DNA from: Duncaniella muricolitica
GTDB lineage: Bacteria; Bacteroidota; Bacteroidia; Bacteroidales; Muribaculaceae
Length of the DNA: 64,000 nt
Reading direction: 5' to 3'
Assembly: GCA_025808375.1 (NCBI GenBank)
Contig: CP061009.1
Coordinates: 3,162,001 to 3,226,000 of the forward strand
This document shows positions 38,649-48,608 of this stretch, in pieces. Every line of letters starts with the position of its first letter. Within the stretch, counting starts at the first letter, position 1. Below the pieces are notes generated by a model. It worked only from the letters and a program-made list of their open reading frames with translations. It searched no databases and was not told the origin of the DNA. Made by a program: the position numbers and the translations under genes.

Positions 38649-40022
38649 CAATGATTCGGTAAAAATTACCGAAGTAGTTGAAACTTAAGTTAATATATCG
38701 AATTGTCAAATACAAATGAATCGCCAAAACGTTCATTATAAAAACATTAGACAATATGAACGTATTGGCGATTCTCAAAGACTTCACCTTTCGGTGTAAG
38801 TCGGTATTTGAAAATACTACAACCAAGATGAGCAAAAGGTTCCTCAACTGGCTGATTTTAACAATACGCACTGTAGCGTTGATTCCGGGCAAAGTCAATT
38901 TTACCAGGCTGTCGCGCTATGGCGGTCGTACAGCCAAGACCTTTGCTTCCAATTTCAAAACATCCGTAGACTGGATGAAAGTCAACATAGGTATGGCGCA
39001 GGATTGTTTTGGGCCGGCCGATGACATGGCAGTGGTAATCGATCCGTCGTTCATTTCAAAAGCAGGCAGACTGACGTATGGCATAGGCCGTTTCTGGTCA
39101 GGGGTGGCACAACGTGTGAAACGCGGTCTGGAGATAATGGCAATTGGGGCAATAAGTCTGAGTAAACATACATGCGTGATGCTCGGTGCTGTCCAGTCAC
39201 CGAACTTCAGGACTCTTGAATCCGAGAAACAAATGTCAATGCTTGACTGGTATGTGGCACTTGTCAGGTCAAAGGCGACAGAGATGCTCTCACTGACGGA
39301 TATTCTGGTTGCCGATGCCTTTTTCTCCAAATATGAGTTTGTAAATGAAGTGATTGGCATGGGATTTCGATTTGTCGGGAGATTACGTGCCAACTCATAT
39401 CTGAGGTATCTGGCCATACCGGATTCCTCCGCCCCGCGAAGACGCGGCAGAAAGAAAAAGTATGGAGAGAAAGTGGATTTCTCCAATCTTGATATGTCCG
39501 TGTTCACTTCATTCATATATGAGGATTCCAAAAGAAACAAAAACCGATGTCACACGGCGGTCATACATTCGAGGGCATTGAAACGCGACATCCGTATCGT
39601 GGTATGTCCGGTTGAAAAACGCAGAGCCTCTTCTTTACTTCTCTACCGACACCAACATGAGGCTCTGAAAAAGATCATCGGTTTCTACCGCACCCGATTT
39701 CAGATTGAGTTCGGCATACGCGATGCCAAGCAGTTTACCGGACTTCAGTCACAGCAGACCCGGGACAGGGAGCGGCTTGACTTTGCGTTCAATCTTTCCT
39801 TCACAGCCCTCAATGTCTGCAAAGAGGTCATAAGGAAGGATTATCCGGATCTTTCGGTAGCGCAGTTCAAACGGCTCATGTTTGAATCTTATCTCGCCTC
39901 AACAATTATTTCGACTTGCGGAAAATCTCCGCATCTCAAAATAATTCAGAAGATAAATCATCGGTTGGCTCTGTTAGCGGCTTAGCCAAGGCTGAACAAC
40001 CTCAAATTTTACCGAATCATTG
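38649..40022 (+). mobile_element. IS4-family element, copy C
   Basis: A 1,374-bp element with inverted ends CAATGATTCGGTAAAA and target duplication TTTTTA (38643-38648 and 40023-40028). It is the only one of the three copies with a continuous transposase frame. Confidence 0.97.
38756..39985 (+). CDS. IS4-family transposase
   Basis: A 409-aa DDE transposase. First aspartate in AVVIDPSFIS, second in ILVADAFFSKYE, glutamate in the IS4 signature YRTRFQIEFGIRDAK. Between 39615 and 39672 the sequence reads KRRASSLLLYRHQHEALK, whereas copies A and B have NAEPLLYFSTDTNMRPE. Three extra single bases (A run at 39615-39619, a T near 39664, A run at 39668-39672) shift and then restore the frame. About 19 residues are therefore abnormal, and activity is uncertain. 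Confidence 0.92.
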   Translation: MNVLAILKDFTFRCKSVFENTTTKMSKRFLNWLILTIRTVALIPGKVNFTRLSRYGGRTAKTFASNFKTSVDWMKVNIGMAQDCFGPADDMAVVIDPSFISKAGRLTYGIGRFWSGVAQRVKRGLEIMAIGAISLSKHTCVMLGAVQSPNFRTLESEKQMSMLDWYVALVRSKATEMLSLTDILVADAFFSKYEFVNEVIGMGFRFVGRLRANSYLRYLAIPDSSAPRRRGRKKKYGEKVDFSNLDMSVFTSFIYEDSKRNKNRCHTAVIHSRALKRDIRIVVCPVEKRRASSLLLYRHQHEALKKIIGFYRTRFQIEFGIRDAKQFTGLQSQQTRDRERLDFAFNLSFTALNVCKEVIRKDYPDLSVAQFKRLMFESYLASTIISTCGKSPHLKIIQKINHRLALLAA

Positions 40023-40942
40023 TTTTTAAGGAAACCAATCAAGGCAATCATTCATGGAACCTCCGGCCACAGGCTACCATAACCTATTCACCCAACCAAA
40101 ACCATCAGTTCCGCCTTAGTTTCACATCGTGGCAATCAGCTCCATCTCTTGCCGAAACCAATATTGCGCCCCAGCAACTTGACGGCTTTCAATGGAGAAT
40201 CGGAAATCCCGATTTGAAAACCTCATCCTCATACATGCTCTCATTGAGATACAGTTACAATCTACCTCGTGTTTCAGGTTCATTGGGTGTCAGAGCCTTT
40301 TCAAGTCCAAATGCAATCACGCCTTACCTTTACTGGGAAAATAACAGGCTAATAACTTCTTACGAAAATAGTAAAGGATTGGACAACATAAGTTTTTGGA
40401 TAGCTCCGCAGATTGAGGTTATTCCGACATGGATGACTTTATCAGGGACATTGCAGTATACTGCGGAACGCATGAAAGGCAATAGATACAAACTCTATAA
40501 TCATTGTTGGAGCGGTGATGTAAGTGCGTTGCTTTCTCATTGGGGCTTCACTCTTGGAGTGCAGTACCGCCGGGCGCAGAGAGATTTGTGGGGTGAAAAA
40601 ATCTCATGGGGCGAAGACATCTCTATAATAGATTTATCCTATAATTGGAAAGAATGGGAATTTGGAGCAGGAGTAATCATGCCTTTTAGAAAATATGATC
40701 AAGGCTCCAGATCATTAAGCAAATGGAACACGAATGAGCAGCATATGCGGCTCAATATGCGGATGCCGTATATATCCATCAGTTACAATTTGCAATGGGG
40801 ACGGCAGAAACGAGGGGCAAGCAAACTTATAAATGCCGATGCCAGTGTCAATCAATCTACCACAGGAGGACGATAAAAACAGCTTAAATATATAGACAAA
40901 GACAGGCAACCCCGGCAGTGATTGCTGTGGTTATCTGTCTTT

Positions 40943-42700
40943 TTACATGGATAGCTTGGTTCCGGATTGACGCTCATCCATATCATCATACCTCGTTCGG
41001 TGGCCGACTTCATGTTCCAGGTTGTGGCCAGATATTCCGGAACTGACATTGAGGGAAGACAGGGCGTTGGCGAGGATAGCTGCGAAGGCCTTTGATATTT
41101 CAGGTGTATAGTCCTGAGGACGGAGAGGGAGGATGCGGACTTTTACCTGAGACTGGGTGTGCTGCCTAATTCTTTCCTTGACAGCCACTGCGTCGGTATG
41201 TGTCAGATAATGGACGGCAAGGGCGAGCAGGAAATCATGTCCGGCTCCGGCATCGGATTGAAGCGAGAGAAAACGATTGGTCTCTTCCCGGCTCATTTCT
41301 ATAAGAGGTGTATAGTCGTCAGCCAGCGTTATGCGGAAGCCGTAGTTGCCGTTGCGGAGCTTGACTGCTGTCACACCCTTTATCCTGTCGAGTGGGTCAT
41401 GCAAAGGGGATCGCTTCAAGTATTCGGTCAGTATCTCTTCGGAGAATATGGTGGCTGCGATTGTCAGACCAACATCTTCTCGTTCATCGTCTTTCGCCCC
41501 CATATACCAGGCATATTGTCTTGGCGATATTGACTTGCTATAAGTATCTCCATCTTTTGTGTGGATACACATATAGTCACTCCGGCCATCGGTACCAACT
41601 TCCGCGGTGAATAACCCGCGATAGATGTCAAGCGGCGAGGGCTTGTATGCAGGATTGGCAGCAAAGTCAATTAGCTCCGATAGCTTCATTATCTTACTAC
41701 CGTCGAAGGCAATCTTTTCGGCATGGTCAATGAGGCTGTAGCCCCTGACCCTGCCGGTTTTATCTTTTTGAAAACTGATGTCGATGCCAAACTTGGTCTT
41801 GAGAACATCAATTAGAGTTTGTATGCGCTGACAGTTTTCCTCGCTCAGCGGTTTTCCGTTATTGTCGAGTATCCTGCGGATGTTGGCATTGGCTTTTGTC
41901 TTGACAGACTTTTTCTTCCGGCCTTTTGACACTTTGACATTATCGACACTTTGACATTTTCCCTCCGCAATTTCGGTCTTATATTTCCGGACTATGGCGC
42001 GAAGCCGGGTTGTCCGGTCTTTACGCTTGCTGCTGTCCTTGGTGATATGATTGATAATATCGCCAATCCCTATATTCCCGGCATCGCCTCCGCATTTGAA
42101 AAGGCGATATCCGTCGAGCGATTTCTCTATCTTGTATCCGTGCGTCTTTACGATGTTGGCGAACTGCCCCTCGGTCTCATAGTCATAACTGAAAATACGG
42201 TCGAGATTTTTTTTGATGTCAGTGGCGAGTATGCGGTTGGCGCACTCGTTAAGTCTGCGCCTGTCCTGATGGTCGGAAATTGGAAAACCGTTGGGTTCTA
42301 TCCTTGTCGAGAGAATATGCACATGGTTATTGTCCGTGTCATGGTGGGCATACACGAAATACGGTTGCCGGGCATAGCCCATACCGGCCATAAGCTCACG
42401 GGCGAAGTCGGTAAGCTCTTCCGGCGACATGACACGCCCTTTGACCGATGCCGAAACATGGAACTGGAATCGGGTAGTCTTCGTGTTGCCATAAGTCTGC
42501 GAACGGTCTTTCAGATACCGCTCGACTTCTGCCGAGGCATCGAGTCCAAAGCAATGAAGAGTCTCGACATTGTGGCGCAGCATCTCGCTGACATTCTCCA
42601 TCGCCATGAGCCGCGCTACTCCGGCGGCTACCTTCATCTCATTATAGCGTGCGCCGGGAAAGCCTCCACCGGAAACGTCGCTGAGTTTCTTGACTATCAT
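40943..42700 (-). CDS. relaxase/mobilization nuclease
   Basis: A 585-aa MOBP-type relaxase. The metal-binding motif is HHDTDNNHVH at residues 119-128, with the N-terminal GARYN region supplying a candidate catalytic tyrosine (Y19). The enzyme nicks oriT and leads the strand into the recipient. The C-terminal half (about 300-585) has no domain I can name. The start overlaps the MobC stop by 4 bp. The frame is intact. Confidence 0.9.
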   Translation of the reverse strand: MIVKKLSDVSGGGFPGARYNEMKVAAGVARLMAMENVSEMLRHNVETLHCFGLDASAEVERYLKDRSQTYGNTKTTRFQFHVSASVKGRVMSPEELTDFARELMAGMGYARQPYFVYAHHDTDNNHVHILSTRIEPNGFPISDHQDRRRLNECANRILATDIKKNLDRIFSYDYETEGQFANIVKTHGYKIEKSLDGYRLFKCGGDAGNIGIGDIINHITKDSSKRKDRTTRLRAIVRKYKTEIAEGKCQSVDNVKVSKGRKKKSVKTKANANIRRILDNNGKPLSEENCQRIQTLIDVLKTKFGIDISFQKDKTGRVRGYSLIDHAEKIAFDGSKIMKLSELIDFAANPAYKPSPLDIYRGLFTAEVGTDGRSDYMCIHTKDGDTYSKSISPRQYAWYMGAKDDEREDVGLTIAATIFSEEILTEYLKRSPLHDPLDRIKGVTAVKLRNGNYGFRITLADDYTPLIEMSREETNRFLSLQSDAGAGHDFLLALAVHYLTHTDAVAVKERIRQHTQSQVKVRILPLRPQDYTPEISKAFAAILANALSSLNVSSGISGHNLEHEVGHRTRYDDMDERQSGTKLSM

Positions 42701-43077
42701 TTCTCGGAGTTTATCATATTATACAGATAGGCAAGCATCTGCTTTATCTTTTCAATGTCCTCGCTATACTGACTGAAAGGAAGAAGGTCTGATGATCTCA
42801 GCGAATAGGGAAAGAGTTTCTGTTGCTCATTGATGTGTTTCACAATCTGATTGGTATTGGTTCCTAACCTGCCAATCTGCTTGATTGCGGTGTTAAGCAA
42901 CGCCGACAGTTGAGGATTGTCTCTAAGGGCGGCCTGCGCCTCGTTATAACTGAGGGATGCACAACGTATAAATGCGCTGAGATTGCCTTTGGTGTATATG
43001 TCGGCTCTTGACTGCATGGCTGCAAGGGTCTGTGAGTCAACACGGACTTTTATGGTAATGGTTTTATTATCAGACAT
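42697..43077 (-). CDS. MobC-like relaxosome accessory protein
   Basis: A 126-aa protein with an N-terminal ribbon-helix-helix pattern (NKTITIKVRVDSQTLAAMQSRADIY) and the MobC-type segment LNTAIKQIGRLGTNTNQIVKHIN. It should bind oriT and help the relaxase. I chose MSDNKTITIKV at 43077; the frame is open further upstream, but that stretch looks non-coding. It overlaps the relaxase start (ATGA). Confidence 0.87.
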   Translation of the reverse strand: MSDNKTITIKVRVDSQTLAAMQSRADIYTKGNLSAFIRCASLSYNEAQAALRDNPQLSALLNTAIKQIGRLGTNTNQIVKHINEQQKLFPYSLRSSDLLPFSQYSEDIEKIKQMLAYLYNMINSEK

Positions 43078-43484
43078 AGTGATATTGTCTTTATGCAATG
43101 ATGATTTGATGTAATGATGTATTAATGCGATTATATCTTGATGTGACACTCTATTGGCCGCTCGATGAACAATGTCACACGTCCAATCACTCCATACACT
43201 TCGGTTCATGTTGCATTGCACAATGATATATTGCACAATGAATGATTGCTTGTGGCATCATTGGCCTTCGGATCATGATTCATCGAATCAAAAGACTGCG
43301 AGTTTCGAGCGGTATTGACCCTCACCTTTGGGGAGGCGGGATTGCCGTTGTGGACACAAGCGGCATATCTTGCATAGCAAGGTTTGTCTCCAAATCAGAG
43401 TTTGAAAGACCATATTTTCAACTGTCTTACCCGACTACTCCGATAATGTCAAAGTGTCAAAAGTTCAAAGTGTCACCGCATAAT
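43078..43484. other. non-coding region, candidate oriT
   Basis: A 407-bp gap between DUF3987 and mobC, both on the minus strand. It has two direct copies of TTGCACAATGA (43216-43226 and 43231-43241), each near-palindromic, and two copies of AAAGTGTCA near 43450-43475. No gene is supported. Its position immediately upstream of mobC-mobA fits an origin of transfer, but the nick site is not identified. Confidence 0.45.
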
Positions 43485-44898
43485 TCAAATTTTACGATAA
43501 CGGCCATGTGACTCTTTCATGATAAAGTCCCTGCCGCCATTTCTCAAGAATCGCTTGACCGATGATTCAGAGATACCGAGTTTCAATGCCTCCGCGACAG
43601 CCTGAAATGTCGTGAACGAATCACGAAGATTCCCGAGAAGCATAGTAAAGCGGTTGTTAAGTATTCCGGCATCTATCTCCGGTGCAATCCGACTTTCCAT
43701 GTTGCGGAAATATTCTGTCAGCATTATAGCGAGTTCAGCGGTTTTCTCGTCAATCTCATTCATGCCCGATTCTCCGCAGATGCCGCGCATTACCTGTATC
43801 ACAAGGCAGAAACGAATAAGGTATGTTTCCAGTTTTCCGCATAGTGCCCGTACCGAATCCGAATCAGTACCCGAGTAAGCCATATTGTTGACCTCATCTT
43901 TCCAGCTTATGACCCTGAGCTTCGCACCGTGGGAAAACGGAAGCTCGATTGAGTCTGCTTTTCCCTCCTGGTCTGTTGGCGGATCGATGCCTACAACCTT
44001 TCGTATAATGCGCTCCCATTCCTCAAGAATCCCTTCCGGCATAGAGGTGTCGCTCCATGACGGCATTTCGTTGATTTCGGGATAGACCTTAAGGAAGCGT
44101 GACGAAAAACCGTTCATCATGCGTTTTCCTCCGAACTGCTCGCAGAGTCTTCCCGGCTGGGTGGAGCCGATTATGGAACAATACGGATTGGAAAGGAAGA
44201 TATGCTCGCTGTTTGACTTCCGGCTGTATTTGAACGGTATGCCACTGAACAGGCTGAGAAAATAACTCTCGTCAGACCCGTTGTAGCGGTTGAAGTTGGA
44301 TAGAAGGGTGTCTATCTCATCCTTATATATGAGCACTCCACGAGGGTTGTCGCGCATTGCCCCAATCATTGCCTCGATGGTAGAGTCAACCACGACATGG
44401 CATTTTCTTTGAGGCATCTTCATTTCATCGGGGAGAGCGTTTTTCTCACGTTGCTTCGCCGACATTCGTTCCCATTTGCGGTATGCCTCCATCTCCTTGC
44501 AATATATCCGGTCATATTCTCCATCGAGTTTGAGCAATGGCGTGACTGCCTGTTGCAACGGCGGAGTCTTGCCGCAACTCGGCGATCCGACCAACACCAT
44601 ATATAATAGGACGACTCACCCATCCGGTCATGAACCGGACAGACCAAGTGTTCCCCATCGCAGCTGCAAAAACAGTGAAGAATGAGGCAGCCATGAAGTC
44701 GATGTTGTAATTCTCGTACTCGTTGAGCGACACTATGATGTCGAGGATTTTCCCAGGAAATACATCAAGAGGGAAAGAAGGTGCCGCTATCGGTTGGGCA
44801 GAATTGTTCGTGTCGGAATTGTTATCTTCCTCAACCAGTCCGCATCCTGCGGCTAACGGCCCATGAAGTCGTTTGTTATAACTGTATGTATTGAACAT
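43485..44898 (-). pseudogene. DUF3987 P-loop protein with one frameshift
   Basis: The N-terminal part (MFNTYSYNKRLHG, SFPLDVFPGKILDIIVSL) and the C-terminal part with Walker A GSPSCGKT are in different frames. They join at about 44597-44604, where an extra AT in the run ATATAT would read RPIIYMVLVGSPSCGKT. Rejoined length is about 471 aa. DUF3987 proteins are common in Bacteroidetes mobilizable elements and are thought to act in replication or priming. The C-terminal end looks like a winged helix (SESSVKRFLRNGGRDF). Confidence 0.82.
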
Positions 44899-45009
44899 TG
44901 TGTTTCAGGATTAAGATTGACAGTGGCCGGGAGCCACGCCGAAGCGTTTAAGCGTTGGCGCAACTCCGGCAGTCGGAAATGAATTGCCATTCCCGATACT
45001 GTCTTTCGG

Positions 45010-45324
45010 TTAATGTCGTTTGTTCGGTTTGGGTTTAGATGACGCAAGCTGTAACGCAAGCTCCGCGTCAATCACAATTTTACGACCTACTTGTGTTATC
45101 GCTTTGTCAATTCTACCGCTTTTCTTGATGCGGATAGCGGTAGGTTTGCTGCAACCGAATATCTCGCATAGCCCGGCAATGCCGTAAACATATCTCTTTT
45201 CGGTCGGTGTTTCCTGTGTAGAAGCGGTATGGCTGTCGATATGGGCTGTCTGCCGGGAGAGAAACAATAGCTCTTCCCCTGTCATCTGCCACACCGGTTT
45301 AGATAATAATGGCTGTATTTCCAT
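45010..45324 (-). CDS. DUF3853 family DNA-binding protein
   Basis: A 104-aa protein with an excisionase-like helix-turn-helix at about residues 44-95 (VYGIAGLCEIFGCSKPTAIR, then KSGRIDKAITQVGRKIVID). DUF3853 genes normally sit just upstream of DUF3987 and mobC/mobA in Bacteroides mobilizable transposons, as here. Role in excision or replication control is inferred. Confidence 0.85.
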   Translation of the reverse strand: MEIQPLLSKPVWQMTGEELLFLSRQTAHIDSHTASTQETPTEKRYVYGIAGLCEIFGCSKPTAIRIKKSGRIDKAITQVGRKIVIDAELALQLASSKPKPNKRH

Positions 45325-45832
45325 ATTGGTGTGATGTTAAATTGTTGGGAAAAGTTCGCTAAAGGCAACGTAGGGCATTAAAGACAACTGTGTTCGATAA
45401 AGGCAACATGGAGTATGGCCATACTCGGTTTATCTCTGTGAGACTCCGCAAAGTTAATATGACTTCATAAGTCATCACGAAATTCAGAACACTTTTCTTC
45501 AAAAAATCTTATGATTTTATTTTTGACCTTAAGGCCCTACAAATAGAATATTCCGAAATTTCAAGCACTTAGCAAATTTAGGATGACAGGATTATGCTCT
45601 TATGCGGCAAAAGTGGCAATGTGAAAACATTCCCGACAAAATCAGATGCCTGGATATGGAACGAGAGAAAGTACTGTGATGGTATGGGCGAATGAGAAAA
45701 CAACCAAAACAAGATATACGGGCTTAAGCCGAAATATCCGGTGAAGGGCGAAGTCTGCGGAAGAAATTCGTCCCGGTGCTGTTGATTGAAGAAAAGGGAA
45801 ACTTTATTTTCCCTCCTGACATCCCAAGAAAC
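45325..45832. other. non-coding stretch upstream of DUF3853
   Basis: About 500 bp with no supported gene. It is A/T-rich, with a small inverted repeat AGGGAAA / TTTCCCT at 45795-45813. It may hold the end of the mobilizable element, but I found no matching attachment repeat near the truncated integrase. Confidence 0.4.
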
Positions 45833-45855
45833 GGGGCATGGTAAAAAACCTGTGT

Positions 45856-46850
45856 TTAGGCGTAAAGATTACATAGTCTGAAAATGAAAAATTTAGAGTC
45901 GTTCACGCCGTGTAGTTTAGCTCGGAATGCTTTAATTTTAGAGTTCATGGATTCGGCAGCGGCATTTGTGGAGCGATTGTCAAAGAAGTTTATTATCTCA
46001 TCGGAGTGCTCGTAAAAAGTAGCTGCAATTGTGTTGAAAGACTTGAAACCGGAGTCGGCAACACGATTGTACCATCGGGCAAGGCTGAGTCTTGCACTAT
46101 CAGCTGTTGAGTTTTTGTTGGAAAATATTGCTATGAGATGCTGCGACAGCCAATAAGCCTCTTTGAGATCCGGATAGAGCGCGAACATCAGGTCAATGCG
46201 TTCTCTTTGTGAGGCAGTCCACTTCTCGGGCGACTTAAACAGGGCATAGCGTCCGCGGGCAAGCAGCTCCTTGAGGGTGTCTCCGTTTGAGAGGCGCTCG
46301 GGAAGATACTTCCTTCCTGACAACTTTGCCCGTTCACGCGCCTCAGTGTCGGCATTTATAGCATCCCAGCGATGATTTATCCGTATCTCCGGACGGCTTC
46401 AAGTGCCAGTTTCTGAACATGGAAACGGTCGATGACACGCTTTGCACGCGGGAAAGCATAGCGGCATATGCGGTGCATGCTGTCTGCCAGATCAAGCGTT
46501 ATCTCTGTCACTTTATTGCGCAGACGGCTGTCAATCTGCCTTAATGCATGCAATACCATATCTGAATTTGTCCCAAGCACCAGGGCTACGATAGAGTGCT
46601 TACGACCGTGTGCATCCTTGTTAGTGACTATCGTGTACAGCTCTCCATTACTCAGCGAAGTCTCGTCAATACTCAGACGGCTGCCTATATTCTCAGGGAA
46701 GACGCGCCATTGCTCTGCATGAAGCCCCTCTGCGCTGTCTTTCCACTGCCAATAACCGCTCAGATGGCGTTTGTACTGACGCTCAAACAGATCGCCGTCT
46801 ATATCGAAAAACCATTCAAGAGAGCGGCCCGTAATCGGGTATCTGTCCAA
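45856..46850 (-). pseudogene. ISL3/ISAon1-type transposase, one-base deletion
   Basis: Catalytic ORF of the element: LSIDETSLSNGELYTIVTNK and VTEITLDLADSMHRICRYAF (aspartates), RVIDRFHVQKLALEAV, then after a frame change IRINHRWDAINADTEARE and the C-terminal FFDNRSTNAAAESMNSKIK (glutamate region). The frame breaks near 46390, where GGG reduced to GG would explain it. Its start overlaps the N-terminal ORF by 35 bp, which fits the two-ORF layout of this group. Confidence 0.85.
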
Positions 46851-47199
46851 GCATACCTTTTAAAAAAGCCGCAAACTCTTTAGAGAAGCGGGTGCCTTCA
46901 GCAACTATGTCCCAGCGCTTTGACACGCTTTTGCCGGTCTCCACTTCCACCCATCGGCGTCGCTTTACATGGAATGTCATCTTCCGTCCCCTGACAGGAT
47001 AGTCCCTGACTGCGCTTTCTTCATAAAAGCCATTGGGACGGAGCTGCCCCGAAGCATATCCCTCCACTCCTTTGTCACGCTCCTCCAATGTCACATCAAG
47101 TGTCTCTTTGGTTTTCTCTACCTTGACAACTTCAAAGTATTCAATCATTTCTTCCGGAAGTAGACATTCCGCCAACTCTATGTAAGGATTCTTCTCCAT
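46816..47199 (-). CDS. ISAon1-type transposase N-terminal ORF
   Basis: A 127-aa protein starting MEKNPYIELAECLLPEEMIEY. It has the features of the separate N-terminal ORF of ISAon1-type elements (EYFEVVKVEKTKETLDVTLE, then YPVRGRKMTFHVKRRRW, a basic DNA-binding stretch). It overlaps the catalytic ORF, and frameshifting between them may produce the full transposase. Confidence 0.82.
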   Translation of the reverse strand: MEKNPYIELAECLLPEEMIEYFEVVKVEKTKETLDVTLEERDKGVEGYASGQLRPNGFYEESAVRDYPVRGRKMTFHVKRRRWVEVETGKSVSKRWDIVAEGTRFSKEFAAFLKGMLGQIPDYGPLS

Positions 47200-47375
47200 C
47201 GCACTCTTTTTTGCAAATGTAAGAAGTTATATCTAAACACTGGCTAAACACAGGTTTTTTACCATGCGCCCAAGAAACCTTAGCCAGTGGAAATGATTTT
47301 CTATGATACCGACTGCCTTGTATGTAATGAGGTTTCGCCTACAAATTGTATGGGTATTTGTATGTATTAAAAATT

Positions 47376-47410
47376 AAATCCGCTGCAAATATTTGATTTA
47401 CAGCGGATTT
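47376..47410 (-). terminator. terminator of tRNA-Ser
   Basis: Perfect 10-bp arms AAATCCGCTG (47376-47385) and CAGCGGATTT (47401-47410), 11 bases beyond the tRNA 3' end. Confidence 0.88.
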
Positions 47411-47421
47411 ATATTTACTAT

Positions 47422-47509
<88 letters not shown>

Positions 47510-47525
47510 TTGATGTTTGCAGGTG

Positions 47526-47557
47526 CAAAGGTAGATATTTTTATTGAACCTTGCAAA
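47526..47557 (-). promoter_or_regulatory. promoter of tRNA-Ser
   Basis: On the minus strand TTTG (47554-47557), 20 bases, TACCTTTG (47526-47533): full consensus ending 16 bases before the tRNA. Confidence 0.9.
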
Positions 47558-47638
47558 TGTTTTGACAGTTTTGTTGAAAAAAATTTCGCTCTATTACTTT
47601 TTTCTTATATATCTTTCTGATTTTTAATCTATCTTTTG

Positions 47639-47646
47639 TAATTTTG
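47639..47646 (+). promoter_or_regulatory. -7 box of the yicC operon
   Basis: TAATTTTG, 35 bases before the yicC start. TTTC at 47614-47617 is a weak -33 match. Confidence 0.55.
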
Positions 47647-47681
47647 TATAATAATCTACTCCATATTAAATCGGAAAACAT

Positions 47682-48557
47682 ATGTTGCACTCAATGACAG
47701 GTTTCGGAAAGGCGGTCAAGGAATTTCCGGGGAAAAAAGTCACAGTTGAAGTTAAATCTCTTAATTCCAAGCAGGCCGATATAGCGGTGCGTATCCCTTC
47801 TGCTTTACGTCAGCACGAACTGGAGATGCGTAATCTTGTTGCGGAGAAACTTGTGCGCGGCAAAATAGATCTTACCATTACCATTGAGTCGCACGGTGCC
47901 GAGGCCAATCATAAGCTCAATATTCCTGTAATGGAAGCCTACAAGGCTCAGATACAGGAGGCTGCTGCCCGACTCGGTGTGGCAGAGCCGGCCGACTGGT
48001 TTGGTATGCTCATGCGTTTTCCCGATGTGATGCACATTGAGTCGCAGACCGATGCCGATGACACAGAGGTGGGAGTCGCCTTGGAGGCGTTGAGCGATGC
48101 TCTTGATGCCCTCAACTCTCACCGTCGTGCCGAGGGCGAGAGGCTTGAGGCGTTTTTTGCTTTAAGAGTCAAACATATAGGCGACCTGCTTGCCCAGGTG
48201 CCGCTCTATGAGGGCGAGCGTACGGCCAAGGTCAGGGCGCGCATGGAGGAAGGACTCGCCAAACTCAGCGGACTCGACTATGACCGCTCGCGTCTGGAGC
48301 AGGAACTGTTTTTCTATATCGAGAAGTTTGACATCAACGAGGAGAAGCAGCGTCTGGCCCAGCATCTGACTTATTTTATCGATACGATGAACGCCGAAGG
48401 TGCGCAGGGCAAGAAACTCGGATTTATTGCTCAGGAGATGGGGCGTGAAATCAATACGCTCGGCTCTAAGAGCAATCATTCCGACATGCAGCGTCTGGTG
48501 GTGCAGATGAAGGACGAGCTGGAGCAGATCAAAGAGCAGGTGCTCAACGTATTGTAA
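47682..48557 (+). CDS. yicC: YicC/YloC family endoribonuclease
   Basis: A 291-aa protein beginning MLHSMTGFGKAVKEFPGKKV, the hallmark YicC start, and ending with the DUF1732 domain (QEMGREINTLGSKSNHSDM, VQMKDELEQIKEQVLNVL). Members cut structured RNA and help sRNA turnover in E. coli. It is first in a run with gmk, nadD and DUF5063, a common order in Bacteroidetes. Confidence 0.95.
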   Translation: MLHSMTGFGKAVKEFPGKKVTVEVKSLNSKQADIAVRIPSALRQHELEMRNLVAEKLVRGKIDLTITIESHGAEANHKLNIPVMEAYKAQIQEAAARLGVAEPADWFGMLMRFPDVMHIESQTDADDTEVGVALEALSDALDALNSHRRAEGERLEAFFALRVKHIGDLLAQVPLYEGERTAKVRARMEEGLAKLSGLDYDRSRLEQELFFYIEKFDINEEKQRLAQHLTYFIDTMNAEGAQGKKLGFIAQEMGREINTLGSKSNHSDMQRLVVQMKDELEQIKEQVLNVL

Positions 48558-48608
48558 ACACACAAGCATACACAGATAACTGATTTCTTTTTTGCGACAC
48601 GGTAATTT

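Larger units (their letters stand above)
37346..40876 (+). pseudogene. outer membrane beta-barrel protein split by IS copy C
   Basis: Signal peptide MKTLLTFIAAMICTLQSSAQ, then a plug-like region (ELDEIVVKAPKVIRKSDMDV, QVKALLPETIKRVEWIDN), then barrel strands to the C-terminus, as in the TonB-receptor-like barrel family OMP_b-brl_3. The element at 38649-40022 interrupts codon reading after TSFLF. Removing it with one copy of the target duplication TTTTTA gives a clean 716-aa frame (TSFLFKETNQGNHSW). It lacks the N-terminal carboxypeptidase-like domain of SusC proteins. A -7 box (TAATTTTG) lies at 37313-37320. Confidence 0.92.
45825..47278 (-). mobile_element. ISL3-family (ISAon1-type) element with 8-bp target duplication
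   Basis: Element 45833-47270 (1,438 bp) with 27-bp inverted ends sharing GCATGGTAAAAAACCTGTG (one mismatch near the tip). It is flanked by direct repeats CAAGAAAC (45825-45832 and 47271-47278). Eight-bp duplications are typical of ISL3. Confidence 0.92.
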
